Assembly (NCBI RefSeq): GCF_014805625.2
Contig: NW_023998416.1
Span: 31,622,068-31,686,067 of the forward strand
Length of the DNA: 64,000 bases
From: Glossina fuscipes
Lineage: Eukaryota > Arthropoda > Insecta > Diptera > Glossinidae
Direction: 5' to 3'
Shown: positions 12,601 to 25,904 of the stretch, piece by piece
Position numbering within the stretch: position 1 is the stretch's first letter
Layout: each line of letters starts with the position of its first letter
Notes under the pieces: generated by a model
What the model was told of the DNA's origin: nothing
Database searches by the model: none
The model's input: only the letters and a program-made list of their open reading frames with translations
Made by a program: the position numbers and the translations under genes

Positions 12601-14371
12601 TCAAAAAACGCAAATTAACGTAAAAAAAAAAAAAAAAACGAATTCATTTTTACTTTATTTAACCAAGTTTGATGGCTTGATGGCAATGGTCATTTTTTTT
12701 TTTTTTTTTTGTTTAAGCTAAGCACACATTTTACTTCAATTCTATCATTAATTTTCATCAGTTATGATGGCGAATTATACACAATTTCATTTTTGACCAA
12801 CGCCCTATGAGGAAAATTTCAATTAAATTTGAAAAAATATTACATAAATAATAGCAAATAATAATAATCGTGCTTTCTAATGTCAGTATACACATATGTA
12901 TATGCGGATGAGAATGTTCGGCGGTTGCAAGTGCTTCGTTTATGTAAGATTTCCTACGAAAGTTTTGTACACAAAATCCACGAATAATACTCGCAAAAAT
13001 GAAAGGGAAGAACGGAAGAGAACAGGCAGGCACCGCATGCAAAGGGCAAAGTAGCAACAACAATGAAGCGTAAACATTAGAGATGATGTATATAAAAAGG
13101 AAAACTAAGTAAGCAATGCAATGCAATAGCAACAACGACAGCAACGTTTATAAGCAAGAAATCTGTTGTACTTTCATCATCCATGCATTCGTTTGGTTTC
13201 ACAGTAAGAACAGTAGTTGAACTTGTAGCCACGTTCTTGGCCCTTGCGAAAATATCTACCTTTCTGTCTATACGTAGAAAGAAGAAGAAAAATGAAAAAC
13301 AATAACAAAAATAGAACAAAAATTTGAGCTGATGCACGTCTTCTGAAATTTTAATTGGAGTACAAAAATAGTATTATAACTAAAAAGAAGCGAAAAAAAA
13401 AAGAAAGAGTGTCGATCAAAAAGACTTTAAAATAGACTTCAAGTTTGTTGCTTAAGTCTTTCATTTTAGTGTGGACAAAATTTCTTCTTTTATTTCTTTT
13501 TTTTTACTTTTCTGAAGCAATTAAACATTTGTTCTTGTTGTTTCTGTTGTTGTTGTTGCTGTTGTCATGTCATCAGATATAAAAACGGAAGCAAAAACCA
13601 TCTGTAAATATGTTCAAATATAAATCAAATGAAAAAAGTCATGTAATTTGTAATAAATTCATATAAGAGCAGTAAAATGCCTGCCTACTGTTACTATTTG
13701 CTTTTACTCTTCTTTTTCTTCTTGTCTAAATGTTGATTTTTATTTTCTGTTCTTAATTTTTTCTTAGCAATGATGTTCCTTATGGTACTACTATGCTCAT
13801 AACCACCACATGCATCAACACACTGCGAACAAACATTTGATCCGAGCATAATATTCGTATGTATGCACATATGATGTATATATATATATGTATATGTACG
13901 TTTACGTTTAGGCGTCTGCCTCTTTAAAATCAAATGATAATAAATCACCAACAGATATAATAAAACATTATGTTCTCTTGTTGATGTTTACGTAATGCAC
14001 TTTTTTGACTGATGTACACCTAGCTAAAGCAAAAAATAACAAATGAAAAAAAAAATATAAAAATAAAAAATTAAAAAAAAAAAAGCTACAGAAAGAAGAA
14101 GCAAGCTGATAAACAGCAGCCATTATCATAATCATAGGCCAACTAGAGGACATCAAGACAGCAGAGGCTTCATTAAAACATGCGTTTTAATCGCTGGCCC
14201 GTCAATGGGACCTGATGGGACACGCCAGTAGTGAAGGCTAAAAGATATGGTTATAAATTCCTTGACAATAACGTCAGTGAAAAGAAACTCGTCGACAATT
14301 CGCTTGATGTTAAGGCCAAAAAATAAAAAAAAATTAAATAAGAGAAAAGGAAAAAAGCTTTAAAAGCAGCC

Positions 14372-14398
14372 ACAACAACAACAACAACAACAACAACA
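14372..14398 (+). repeat. (CAA)n microsatellite
   Basis: Nine CAA units, ending in CAGCGAC. Typical of fly non-coding DNA. Confidence 0.9.
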
Positions 14399-15277
14399 GC
14401 GACAAGAACAACCTTACCATTCCAACTCATCTTGCTTTCAGCTATAATCGTTACCTAGTGCTTTGACTACGTTTTGGGGTTGGCTCACAGGTTAGCACAC
14501 AGCGATGGGAATTTTTTTCTTTTTTTTTTTTTGCATTAACCTGTGGCTACATAACACACAACAACTCTTGCTTTCTTGATGATCATTTCCTTTTCGACTT
14601 CGGAGAGACATTCCTTTTTCTGCTTTTACTGCTGCTGCGGCTGCTGCTGTTGTTCTTGCTGCTGTTTTTTTATCTAATTCTTTTTTATAAATATTTAAAA
14701 ATTGAAGGCAAAAACAAAAAGAAGAAGAACACAGAAAAAAAAAAAAAGTAGAAGGGCGAATGCATAGCACGGCATAGGAAACACTCACACTCACTCATCA
14801 TACATACACGCAAACACACAAAACACACACTAACAAACAATTTACATAAATGACAATGAAATTCATAATGTATGGTTTATGAACATTCTTTTGACCCTTT
14901 CCCGATATGTATTCTAGATGGGCTGCCTGATGTTGTAGTTGTGTGTCGCTGTTGCCTGCTGTTCACATGCACTCTCGTACATATCTAGGTGGTTTTTGCT
15001 TGTTTGGCATAATAAATATTTAAATTTTTTCCTGTTGTAAACATATTTTGTTTGCTAATGTCCTCAAAGCAAACAGTAGAAGAAAAACAAACAACCAACA
15101 GCAACAGCAGCGAGGCGAGCAGCTGTTTGCTGTATATTTTATGCTGTGTTGTAAGACGGCGCATATTACGTCCACATATTTATTATAATATACAAGAGCA
15201 ACCAAAGACAGATTTTTATCAAAGCCTGTCATTAGATGTGACCATGTGCAGGCTATTCTCGACTTTCGTTATTTATT

Positions 15278-15312
15278 TTTTTCTTTTCTTTTCTTTTCTT
15301 TTCTTTTCTTTC
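15278..15312 (+). repeat. (TTTTC)n microsatellite
   Basis: About seven pentamer units, continuing into an imperfect T-rich tail. Confidence 0.85.
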
Positions 15313-15955
15313 CTTTTTTTTCTTTTTTTGTGACTGCTCATCGTTTCGCAATCTTGAAGTGTTTTGTTTCTATGGTTTGAATTTTCTTTGAAATAAGGTA
15401 GATCAACAGTACTTTGTATTAGTTATACCAGCCGCTAGTAAGTAGTAAGTGAGAGTGCAAAAATTTCTTACTTACTCTTTGATATTTACGCAATTTATAA
15501 TTAAAACTATTAAATAATCTAAGCCAGGAAAATTGGCGCCTGTTGCAATAGTTTAGCTTTCAGTTTATTTATGAGATCTCATCGGTAGACAGCATTGAAA
15601 TAAATATTTTCTTCCATTTTCCAAATTATTTCAAGCGATCTTAACTAAATCGCTTTTGCTGAAGACCATCATTGTGCCATCGCACGCTAACTAGTACTAA
15701 ATATCTGATTCATTATTTTTGTTTACATCTGTAAAATTTTCTAAACGATCCTCATATTCACTCTGATCTAAAGCTAATTAGTTATGGTTGTAAAGATTTT
15801 TTGTGCTCTTTTTTTCCCCCTTTAGGCTGTTTGCGTTGCTATTTTATAAGTCATAGTGCCTGCTCAAGGTCAGTTGCTGTTCTTCAACTGCTACCCTACC
15901 ATTCAAAGGATGAACAATACGACATTAGTTGTAAGCCATCGAATTATGTTTAATT

Positions 15956-15957
<2 letters not shown>

Positions 15958-15998
<41 letters not shown>
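15958..15998 (+). repeat. Poly-A run (41), longest homopolymer in the window
   Basis: An uninterrupted run of 41 A. It might be the tail of an old retroelement, but I recognise no element immediately upstream and see no flanking duplication. Confidence 0.9.
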
Positions 15999-16002
<4 letters not shown>

Positions 16003-16504
16003 GAAATAATTTGAACGCTACTTAACGGCGAGAATCGTTCAAGGTATATACATATACCTGTAAAACTTCAGCGCATAATAAAGTCTCATGCGGTTAAGAA
16101 AAAAAAAAAAAAACACAAAACATTTTTCGTAAGATTCATTTTAACCGATGAAAAGCAAACATCCAAACATCGTAAAAATGTCGTTCAGTTATTCAACTGA
16201 GTGTGATAGCCTTTTTCGCTTTTGTTTTATCATACACTCAGCTCAATGTTTGTTAAATAGTTTTCTGAATTAACGAAATATCTTTTTATTTACGTCACGA
16301 TCTCGACATATTCTTCTGAGAAACAAGGATGCAGACATTTAGCGGGCCGATAAGCACAGTCAAAAGCCATCATTTCGATCTGCACAAATTGCCTCAAAAG
16401 TCTGTCTTGCCTAACAGTAAAAGGAACTACACTTTGTTTCTGAACGATGGTCAGAGCTCAAGGTGAACGAATATCGGTTGCTACTGTTCGTGTTCCGTAT
16501 CGTC

Positions 16505-16690
16505 GCGTAGACGAGAGTGACAAGTATCAAGTCAGTGTTCGCAGGCTTAAATTGCGGTCTGGCTTAGCCATAATTGGTTTTAGCCATAGTGCGTGCTCAC
16601 TAGCAAAAGATGTAGTACTTATCGATTGGGAACATGTCTTTATCTTTCCTCAGTACTTTTGGATTTCATCTTGTTGCCCTTATAGGGCAC
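16505..16690 (+). mobile_element. tRNA-derived SINE, subfamily A, copy 3 (degenerate)
   Basis: In plus orientation it reads GTCGCGTAGACGAG, then AAGTCAGTGTTCGCAGG, a decayed box B, TTAGCCATAGTG, GTGCTCA and TATCGATTGGGAACATG. These match, in order, the minus-strand sequence of the copy at 27975-28225 (AAGTCAGTGTTCGCGG, TGGCTATGGTG, GTGCTCA, TATCTATTGGGCACACG). An overlapping 89-codon open frame at 16447-16716 is incidental. Confidence 0.65.
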
Positions 16691-16719
16691 ACACCCAGAG
16701 TTATTACTCACGTTAAAAA

Positions 16720-17320
16720 TATTCGATTGCTACTTGCTTTAGCAGAAATTGTTGTCGTATTAACTTAGATAATATCTATTCTATTGTGTCCGCGTTGTAA
16801 ACTTGTTCTCGCTTAAAAATATCACCTTACGAACCAAATTCTCGTCATTTGTGAGAAGGTTTACCTTTTTTGCTCCTAAGCCTTTACGAGTAATGTTACG
16901 CTGCAATGTTTAAAAGACCGAATGAATATGATGCAGAGTAATCATTACCATTCCTTACCACTAATATCGAAGTGAATATCCAATATTTTGGCCAAATGAA
17001 GCAACCTATAGTGAGCGCTACCGACAATAAATGATGCAATTTTAACGCAGAAATTGGTGTGAAATGAAGGAATTCAGAACGATATGGCAAAACTAGTCTA
17101 GCAAACATTAGCAACTCAAGTCTGGACTATACTACCTCATCCGCTGTTGCCCGCAGGCAGGCAGATGAGACATCGTTTGTTCAAACTGTACTTGGATTGT
17201 TATAACGACATTCAAATATGGGTACTTTTGGGATAGTCCTAAAGGATGACGCGGGATTCAACGCTGCCGTAAAGATAAGAGAAAATAGTGCCCGACGATG
17301 GACAATGTGTTAAACAATAA
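16720..17320. other. Non-coding flank of the mariner remnant
   Basis: No gene seen. The 5' part of a mariner element, including its terminal inverted repeat, would be expected in the right-hand part of this interval, but I cannot recognise it. Confidence 0.35.
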
Positions 17321-17329
17321 ATGTATACC

Positions 17330-17800
17330 AAGTTATTTGCAATAAAGCCACGAATGCCGAAAGCCACAAGCGAAAGACCGTCTAAGATTCAAAGTGAGTG
17401 AGGTGCCTGTGGCAATAATCATGTAACATGACCCTGAGCTTAACGGTTCGTAGTTGAAATGGAAAAAACTTTGTGCAACATGGTTGCCACGTTCATTTAA
17501 AATCGCCCAGAAACACATTTGTGTGGCCACTGCAATGAACATGTATGGAGTACGGAGGAGATACTTACAGCCAATTCATTTGAACATCTTCGTCGTTACG
17601 TAAGCATGGACGAAACGTGTTTTCAATACTACTTTTATAAAGCACTTGAATAACCGCAGGAGGGGCTGGATGACACCAAAAGTGATAAGGATAATATAAT
17701 CAGCGACAAAGGTTATACCCACTTAGAATGTGCCTTCTTCTTCGATTACCTTGAAAAGTCTAGAACTATAGGTCCTTGTCTTTTCCGCAAAATTCTTCAT
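17330..17800 (+). pseudogene. Decayed mariner transposase fragment
   Basis: Fragments of the plus-strand frames follow the order of a mariner (Tc1/mariner superfamily) transposase. A KWKKLCATWLPR block (from about 17456) corresponds to the family's KL..KWVPR segment. EHLRRYVSMDETCF (ATG at 17606-17608) corresponds to the LRR.VTMDETW segment, whose Asp is the first residue of the DD34D triad. FDYLEKSRTIG (17741-17773) corresponds to the FIDYLEKG.TI segment. The last two are in one frame, interrupted by a TAA at 17651-17653, and other frameshifts occur upstream. The second and third catalytic Asp segments were not found. The copy is therefore dead and 3'-truncated. The match to the irritans/mauritiana-type group rests on memory of the family. 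Confidence 0.75.
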
Positions 17801-19930
17801 TAATGGAAGGAACATTAATTCACGGGTAGACATTTCGGTTCCCACTTCCTGTAAATAGTATAGAAGGCATGCTCTCAAGAAGCATTGACCTATCCGTTAA
17901 ACATCTAAAGTTTTTTTTATTTTTATCATCGAATCTGTTTTAAAGTTTATTTGAAGTCTAAGTAAAACATATTTCCTCTACAGTTTATATGTAAAATATT
18001 ATCGAAAATGGGTCTGTGTATCTACAGCAGAGCTGAAAAGGGTTTCTTTCTTTCTATATTCTTTTATTTTTATATTTTCTTTTTTTTTTGTAATCTTTCG
18101 TCTCCCACTCGTTGCAATAAATGGCTATCTGGGTAATGCATTTGCCCAAGAGATTGAAGACATTAGCTTGAAAAGAGTTTTGCCTGGGAAATTCACACGT
18201 TTTAATGCTGTCATCTACTTAGCCATTGTAATGGAGTTGTAAAGAAAAGCAGAAAATAAAAAATAGAAAATAAAAAATATAAATTACAGTCTAATGCTGG
18301 CACTTAAGCAATCTCTTTCCAGCATTTCCCTTTAACGGACAATCGCAGACGAAGCATAAAATAAGCGATATTATGTCAAATTAGAAATTATAATTCATTT
18401 AAAGTCAATTTGAAATATACTTACCATGTCATTGGTCACCGTAAAAGCTACGTAGGTGGTAGTAGTAGTAGTCGCAACAGTCTCCATATATATTCCTTCC
18501 TACCTACCTTTGGATGCCATTTGTGCAATAACCGAAAATAGGTGCAACCCTAGCGTTAATGTAATGGTGTAAGCTGTAGTGACTTGCGCAAAACATTTAG
18601 ATACCTTTCTGACTGCAACGTGTACATTAGAGGAGTGAGGAAATATGTACAGTATTTGAACTCTAAATATTTGAAGCCTCAATAGTGTTTTTTTTTTTTT
18701 TGTTTTTTTTGAAACTCGACTTTCGTAAAAGGCACAAAGAGTAACATTAACAATTTTCATTCCGGTTTTCCGAATTTGTCCAGACGTCTGTTATTATTCA
18801 ATGCAACCCCAAGCATACCTATGATAGCTAAGGCTCTACAGAAATGAAAGGCAGAAGCATAATGACGCGATCGTACAACACCAAGTCTTTAGACAACTGT
18901 AGTGAATGTTAACTAACAATTGCACTCAACTAATCGTTAAGCCTAACTTGTGTCCGAATTTACTTTTCATAGAAACACAAAATTCGCTTTTAAAATAACA
19001 GAATCGATGATGATGATGATGATGAGGAAAGTTGCTGTTGGTCACTTTCAAGCTCAGCATTGCTTTGATTGCTCTTTCTATTTTCGTATCAATTAAAACC
19101 TAATCAAATCTTAAACACAATAAATCTGTTAGAATTAACTTAAGTTTGCGTCAACTCAGTTTCAAGCACATAAAGTATATTCTTCTGCTGAGAGAAAGAG
19201 TAGACGAAAAAAAGTGGCCCCAACCGTCCTTAGGGAAAATCCAGCAAAACTTGATACTTGTATTACTAATACTTGACTGCTTATAAATCTAGATGTCTTA
19301 TAATAAGGCAATTAGTGGCGTCTTAACTAAAAGGAATTTGAACAATTTTATGCGCATTTCAATTAAGATTAGATGACAATAGCGAAACACTTGAGCAGAC
19401 GTATTATGCTTCTGTCACGTTTCGTTAACCAATTACGGTCTGATATGTAATATATGTTTAGGAAAGCGAAATTCGAAAATAAATGAAAAAAAAAAAAAAA
19501 AATTCCAAAAATTTATTGTAATTTTTTTAAGCGGACAAACTTCTCTACACAACAAACATATTGCTTGATATATATTCAATTGAATCTCCATAACACCTGT
19601 TAATTAACATTTTTTCATAGAATTAATTTCACCACAATGATTTTTTCTCCTTAAACAAACGTCACACAAATCATTTGTTGTTTAGCTCCGTATATGAGAT
19701 TACGAAAAAAAAAAAAAAAAATTCTAACATTAGGTTGTAAGTCAAGTGCAATTTTTGTCTTTTTTTTTTGTTTTTTGTTTTTTACTATTTATTTTCTTTA
19801 TATTTACTTAATATCGATAAACAATAACCACAAGTTTACACAAAATATGGTCAATTCAATGCCTAAGTGGCGCTGATATCATCACTAAACATAATCATAT
19901 GAATTAAGCTAAAGGGGGCTTCGAAATAGC

Positions 19931-19956
19931 AAAAAAAAAAAAAAAAAAAAAAAAAA
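19931..19956 (+). repeat. Poly-A run (26)
   Basis: Uninterrupted A26. Confidence 0.9.
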
Positions 19957-19998
19957 CAAAAGTCGAAACACGTAACCTTAACGAAAATAAAAGTCCCC

Positions 19999-20016
19999 TG
20001 TGTGTGTGTGTGTGTG
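19999..20016 (+). repeat. (TG)9 microsatellite
   Basis: Nine perfect TG units. Confidence 0.9.
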
Positions 20017-20442
20017 CTTGTAAGTGTACATATGGAATACATTTTCATGTCAACGGTTATAGAAAATTCTATCCTAACAATGCTTCACTGTATTCGCGTG
20101 CCGTGCCTTTCATTTTGCATTAGCTTCATGCAAATCATGACTGAAGCAAGCAAAAAATAAAGGAAAAAAAAATTTAAAAATAAAAATTGAATATTAACCT
20201 TTTTGCTCATATTTTCTATTAAAATGAAAAGCATGTAAATTTTTACGTATGAATGGCTGCTACAAACGTTACTACATAGAAATCTATTATGAGAACAACA
20301 AAAAAAAAAAAAACGAAAAGACATTTTTTTTTTATCATAGGCGTCACCTATTGATTGAAGGCCAACGAGGATTACGTCTAATTAAAGTTTCTCTGTCAAC
20401 GGACATCGTACTAAAAAAAATTTTTAAAAATTTTTTTTTACA

Positions 20443-20470
20443 TTTTTTTTTTTTTTTTTTTTTTTTTTTT
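20443..20470 (+). repeat. Poly-T run (28)
   Basis: Uninterrupted T28 preceded by A/T blocks. Confidence 0.9.
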
Positions 20471-21057
20471 CGTAAAAATCTTAAACACAATAACAATTGC
20501 AATCCATTCGTATACCCTTATGATGACATCAATAAAATCTATTCATAGTATAAACACAATGTAATGCATTGCTTGCATCGTCTTCCTTAAACGCCCACCA
20601 ATTCGAAAGAACTGTGTAGTGACGGAGTAAGAAATGCTACACAATGTAAACGCGTTTGCAAATACCATAAGTAAACTATTCAAATGGTCAAAGTTAAGCA
20701 ATCTTTATGAGCTAACTATTTATATGTCTTTGAATAGAGAAACAAACAAAACTAGCATTTCCTTAGAAAACACTAACGATATGGAATAGAAAGAACCCTT
20801 AACCCAAGAGTGTCGAGTGTTTTCGTTTGTCCCCCAATGCTTTGCCCATAGTATGAATACATTTTTAAGGAATACTGAGGAACCCCTGAGACGCCGACTG
20901 TTTCGCTGGCAAATTTATCTCCTGACTTGCAATGATTATGACTGAAGCAATCTATATACTGAAGGGACTATTCCTAAGCCATATGAGATGCCTAAACAGC
21001 TCTTACGCTATTAGAATTTTGTTTCACAGCAAGTTCATGTGTGATAAAGGCTAATAT

Positions 21058-21234
21058 CACCGGGGTTTTGAGTTGAGGGCAAGAATACTGTACAGTTTAA
21101 AGGAGCACAGGAAAGAACTTTCGTCATGCAGACAAATCTTTAGGGCATCGAGTATGGCTGGAACGAAAAACGAGTAGACAGCCTTTATTGTAACCGCAAC
21201 AAACATGCCCAAGGTTTGTCCGATGATCGTACTG
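21058..21234 (-). other. Exon-like open segment behind a canonical 3' splice site
   Basis: On the minus strand, TACTTCTTTGCAG (AG at 21236-21235) is followed by one base and then 57 sense codons with balanced, non-AT-driven usage, ending in TGA. The peptide is hydrophobic in the middle (GQTLGMFVAVTIKAVYSFF), as in a membrane segment. I do not recognise it, and no partner exon was found. A second frame is also open for 35 codons, so this may be chance or an old pseudogene. Confidence 0.2.
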
Positions 21235-21299
21235 CAAAGAAGTACTTGTTGAATGATCTTCCCCCTTAATATATTAATAAAAAGGAGTAAGAAAGCGTA

Positions 21300-22460
21300 A
21301 AAGATGAATACTCAACCGAGTTTTCTTTCGCTGAAACGTAGAAATCAGTTGAATTGTAATTAATTCAAGCAGAAAAATACAAGTCACAGTGCACCACTCA
21401 CCATCTCTGTCTGTCCATTAAAACGACAGTAACTGTTTCAAAATTTTGTCCATGAGAACGAACTTGGTCTTAGTTAGTTTTTTCCCAAAGATCAGAAAGA
21501 TAAATCCACAGATGTGCTCACTTATACCAAGACATTTGCGATCTTTTTGCCCTTTGGCGATTACAGTCTGAAAATCTTTCTTGAAGCCGCAAAGTTAATC
21601 TTCGACTTTCTGCATTAAGATTACAATATGAAATTTGAAACAAGATTTGCTTAAGACTTTACTCGATAATAGCCAAAGATCGATGCTCTAATAAGAAGAT
21701 GAGTTTACAGCTCAAAATTATTCAAACTTGTTATATAAAATTAATAAGGGATTATTATGTTGGCTCTGAAGCATATACGATTCTCGCTTGATCTTCCACT
21801 TAGACAACATATGTAGCATTACATTATGTTTACCACTGGGAAAAGAGGTATTCGTGTTTGAAGGCAGTCTTAACTTACTTTGGGCTTAATCGAGCGTCGT
21901 AGCTTTGATCCTTTTATGTACGATTTTCTACTTATCTTCAAATCAGATGTCATAAGTACAATTGTACGTTGCTTATCCACAAAAAAGAGGTTCATTGATT
22001 TAAACTCAAGTTGAGGTGCGCCTTAACAAGACGTGCTGATCGCCGAAAGAAATTATTTTTTCATTCTTTTACCGACACCTAAAGTTCGAACTCCTTAACG
22101 AGATAGTTCGAAGTGAAGCTAGTCCGCCAAGACAGCTCACATTTTTGGTGTCCCTATGGCCTTGGCGAAAGACACGACGCAACCTTTTTAGAAAATCCTC
22201 TTCCAGTTTGTGTTGATTGAGTATTTAAAGTAAGAGCTTTTCCTACATTATCACCAGGAATTTTATTTACTTTCGAAAGTATTACAAGAAATAACTCAAA
22301 GGATTAATTCGCTGCAGACAATTTACTTATTGTGGATGTTATGTATTCATACGATTTCAATATCAAGCAAGGAAACATCAATGGGTTATTATAAAGACCC
22401 AATACAACTTCTCGATAGATCTTGGCGTTAACAACGAGAATGAAATCAATTTTGATGATG
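21300..22460. other. Non-coding stretch of mixed composition, nothing identified
   Basis: Less AT-extreme than its neighbours. The minus strand carries a stop-free run of about 55 codons at about 21430-21595. No motif or family was recognised. It may be transposon debris. Confidence 0.3.
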
Positions 22461-23490
22461 AGTAAAATGACGATGACGATGACGATGACAATAACTAAGC
22501 CGACCTTTCAATATTACTATTGAGCAACGAGTACATTGAAAATAACTAAAAGTGCACCATCATCAAATTCGATAGCCTAACAACAATTCAACATCAACAT
22601 CAACGGCAACAGCAACAGCAACGGCAACAACACAACAAACAACAATACCATAGTACTAATAATATAAGAAAAGCAATAGAACTTAACAGTGAGGGTTAAA
22701 GCGAAAATTCCTTAACTAACGATAGCGCTGAACAGAACATTATCTTGAGCATTCATTTTACAACAATTTAGTCAAGTTACAGGAAAAATAACTGAACTAA
22801 GAGTATAACTCGGTATAACGTGGACACCGCTCCCTTATTGTTGTTGGTGTAATGAACTTTCCTTGTTATTGTTTCCTATAGATGCTGGTGCATTCATTAC
22901 GTCAACAATTGTTACTTGTTACCATACGACTGCTGTTGTTCAGCTGTTGTTATGCGGCATAGCTATCGCTAGTGTTGTTGTGGGCTGTGTTCCATTGGGA
23001 TTTCTAACTGATGCCAACTAAAATGTTGTGATTTCTAACAAATTTACGAAAAGAAAAATAAGAAAAAAAAAAACTCGAATGCTTTTCTTTAACTGTTGTG
23101 CAGTTGTTGCTGTTGCTGTTATTGTTGTTGCTTGTAAGGCATACCAAAATCATGTAAAATCAGTGTGTGGTAGTTAATGGATGCTTCTCAAGTTACGTTT
23201 ACTTGAAAAAAAGAATAGAAAAACTTCCACTATGAACGTACCTTCTTCTTCCGTACATATTTGGTAAAGTTTGCGAAACGTACATACATTCGTCTATAAG
23301 CGGCGAAGCGCGTTCAACGTACTCAACATACATACATAAATACATCTTGGCAAGTACAATAATTTGCAAGAAGAAGGCATCATACAATAGCAATAGCAAT
23401 AGCAACTACAACAACAATAACAATAACAGCGGCAGCAAACAGTAACAGGCAACAGGCAACAGCCAACAACAAGGTAGTGAAATGTTCTAT
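22460..23490. repeat. CAX/GTT triplet-rich region
   Basis: Dispersed runs of GATGAC (22470-22490), CAACAT/CAACAG/CAACGG (22585-22640), GTT/GCT (22835-22990 and 23100-23130) and CAATAG/CAACAA/CAGGCAACAG (23385-23470). These are imperfect triplet repeats common in fly non-coding and regulatory DNA, with no open frame that reads through them. Confidence 0.7.
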
Positions 23491-24540
23491 GTTTTCTCTG
23501 CTTATGTGCAAAATGAAATCAAATGGTAATAACAGTGATTTTATATTGCCGTCTAACTAGATTACGACGCGGTGCACATTTAAGGTTGGCATTATTATTA
23601 TTACAAACACACACATACTCACATACACACACACACACCCAAACCCAAATCAAAAACAAAGATATGTGCTCTCGATTTCCATAGATAGCTTGTCGCTCGC
23701 TTACTTAGCCGGTGTTTGCGCAGTTGTTGTTGCTATTATTGTTGGTAGTTGTTTAGTTTATCTGTGCCTGGAATACTGAATATAATGAATCTTTGTCAAA
23801 AGATTTATTGAATTCACCATTTGGAGTTGTTAAAAACAACAACACGTACCATTTTGCAAATTCATGTACACATACCTTATACACATGCCTATTACATAAA
23901 TACATATATACACATAGGCATGAATTTATATACCTATGTACTATACATGCATGCATGCATACATGCATGGTATGTAAGAAGATAGTCCTCTCTTTGGTAT
24001 CTTTATGATTGTTAGAAGGTTGGTCAGTTGCCATTAGTTAAAAAACTTGTAAAACACAAGAGAAAGAAGAAGAAGAAAACCCTATATCATGTGATGATGT
24101 GTGTGTAAATGGAGATAAAAACACTTGTTTAACTTTATATATGTGGGAGTAACTTGGCTAGTTAATCTAACATTTCATTCATTTATCATTCCGTATAAAG
24201 AGCAGTTAATAGACTATACACCTGGAGCACTGAACTTATCATCAAAAAAAAACAAAAAAACAAAAAAAGAAACGAAAAAATTCTCAAACCCTATACGTAT
24301 AGTACGCACATATATTTTTTCAAAAGAATGCACACAAGCGTAGAATGAATAAAAGAGAAAGGAAAACGACAGAGTAATAGTGTTTTGCATAAGTAAAATT
24401 ATTTCGGTTTTAGCCTATAAACCCATTCAGAATTATTTTAAAAAATGCATCGAATGGCTATCAGTGCGAAGTATTTTTGTTGCTTTTTTTTTTATAGACA
24501 CGTAAATGTCTTACAACTAAAACTTTAGTATTTACATAAT
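23490..24540. other. Non-coding stretch with simple repeats
   Basis: Contains ACACAC/CATACA stretches (23605-23640), an (ATGC)n run at 23946-23969 and an AAAC-rich stretch near 24241-24280. No gene seen. Confidence 0.45.
23946..23969 (+). repeat. (ATGC)n imperfect microsatellite
   Basis: Repeated CATGCATGCATGCAT, then ACATGCATG. The unit is self-complementary, so the tract is palindromic. Confidence 0.8.
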
Positions 24541-25550
24541 TTTTATACCCATCACGAACAAATCAAAGTATGCCATTGTCGCTCCATCCCCTTTATAACT
24601 CATTCTAAATGCACTTCAGAGATATGACGGAAAGTTGCAGTAATGTCACAATTGCCCCTCAAAAAAAAAAAAAAAAGAAAGAAGAGAAAGAACTAACGTT
24701 TGGAGCTTGTATCCCCAAAAATCGATGAATTATGCCATCAATTTTAGGTCCACAAAATAACTTTTAACCAATTCGTCAGCAGCTGTTGTTGAGAGCGCTC
24801 CTAACCGATCATTTTATTAAATGGGATTCAGAATCTACGGTTTAACCGTCGATGTTAATGCTTCCGGCAACTGCATTGTGCCCTCTAACGCTTTCATATA
24901 TCGTCGCCTGTCACAAGTCAGTACCACTTTTCCTGGAGTTCAGCAGCTTTTGTCCTTGACCGCTTAAGCAAGTGTGTTGAATATTATTTTATGTCAGCAT
25001 TTTAGGAGCAAAATAAATATATTCGACTGCGATCAAGTTGTCTATACCCGCCACAGTTATGTTAAAATATAACGTGCCCATCGTTTTTGTTATAGGTTAT
25101 CACGGATGAGGACAAAGTTGCTTTTTTAACTTTTGAGGACAGAGCTGTTCTCAGCTAATGTTTTATTGCGTATGTATGCCATAACCAACATAGACTAATT
25201 TTACACCAACCTGTGTATGCAAGAACTTCCGTGGTTTCTGCCAAATTTGAAACTGATATCTCACTTCTTTCGAGCCGGAGATTGTTTACCATACATCTTC
25301 GCAGAAGTTGAAAGGCGGATGGCAGCCTTGCCTAGGTGATGGATTCTCTACAATAAACATCAAGCAAACTGGAAACAAGGTTTGTTAGCAGTTGGAATAA
25401 TGCCATTAGAAGGGGAAATAAGACTGGCTTTTAAGAAATTTGTGTTGCCCACAAGCAACTAAAACATATGCGGTGTGGTGTGGTTTATTATATCTCACGT
25501 CGCTTATTGCCCAAAACGTATTAAGCTATGCATGACGACTTGAGCTAGAA
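24540..25550. other. Probable decayed repeats, no gene
   Basis: TTTTTATACCCATCACG (24541 on) and CTATACCCGCCACAG (25038 on) look like ends of the ATACCC-type interspersed repeats seen elsewhere in the window. An A run lies at 24660-24676. No coding signal. Confidence 0.35.
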
Positions 25551-25680
25551 GCTTTTTATACTCTACACCACTTGTGGTACAAGGGTGCGTTATGAGAAGA
25601 AACTATAAATACATATGATGCAAAAGCACACTCAAAAGAGATGTGGATCCCAGCAAGTATTGTATCGTTAGACCGACGTA
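25551..25680 (-). mobile_element. Degenerate repeat, family C terminus, copy 1
   Basis: TTTTTATACTCTACACCACT, continuing TGTGGTACAAGG (25554-25584), matches the block at 38627-38655 and the inverse complements of 49514-49545 and 56000-56021. The ACCAC-TT-GTGGT core is a near-palindrome, as expected for an element end. The orientation is assigned relative to the copies at 49 kb and 56 kb. The inner boundary is uncertain. Confidence 0.5.
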
Positions 25681-25904
25681 AGCATACAAAAGCAAAATCG
25701 AAAAGTTTACTAATATCTCGCTTTTAACCACGAATCTGCAAAGATGTTAACTGAGGATTTAAGATAGGCATTGAACTGAAACTAAAAAATCGGTGTTGCT
25801 CTGTCAGTAAGAAAATACTGTAAATTGCTTTAATTTTATGATGGGCGAGGGGTATATTCATTTGGTCGAACGCCCAGAAGAAAGATTCGGAGATTCCGAA
25901 ACAT

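Larger units (their letters stand above)
12600..15720. other. Low-complexity, microsatellite-rich non-coding stretch
   Basis: Alternating A-rich, T-rich and CAA/GTT/GCT triplet DNA. Open frames on the minus strand (for example 12758-13144, 128 codons) are Leu/Phe/Tyr/Cys-rich translations of this composition and carry no domain. Confidence 0.5.
17860..20560. other. Non-coding stretch with homopolymers
   Basis: Contains A and T runs, the longest being A26 (19931-19956) and T28 (20443-20470), GAT repeats (19008-19025) and a TG run (19999-20016). No gene supported. Confidence 0.45.
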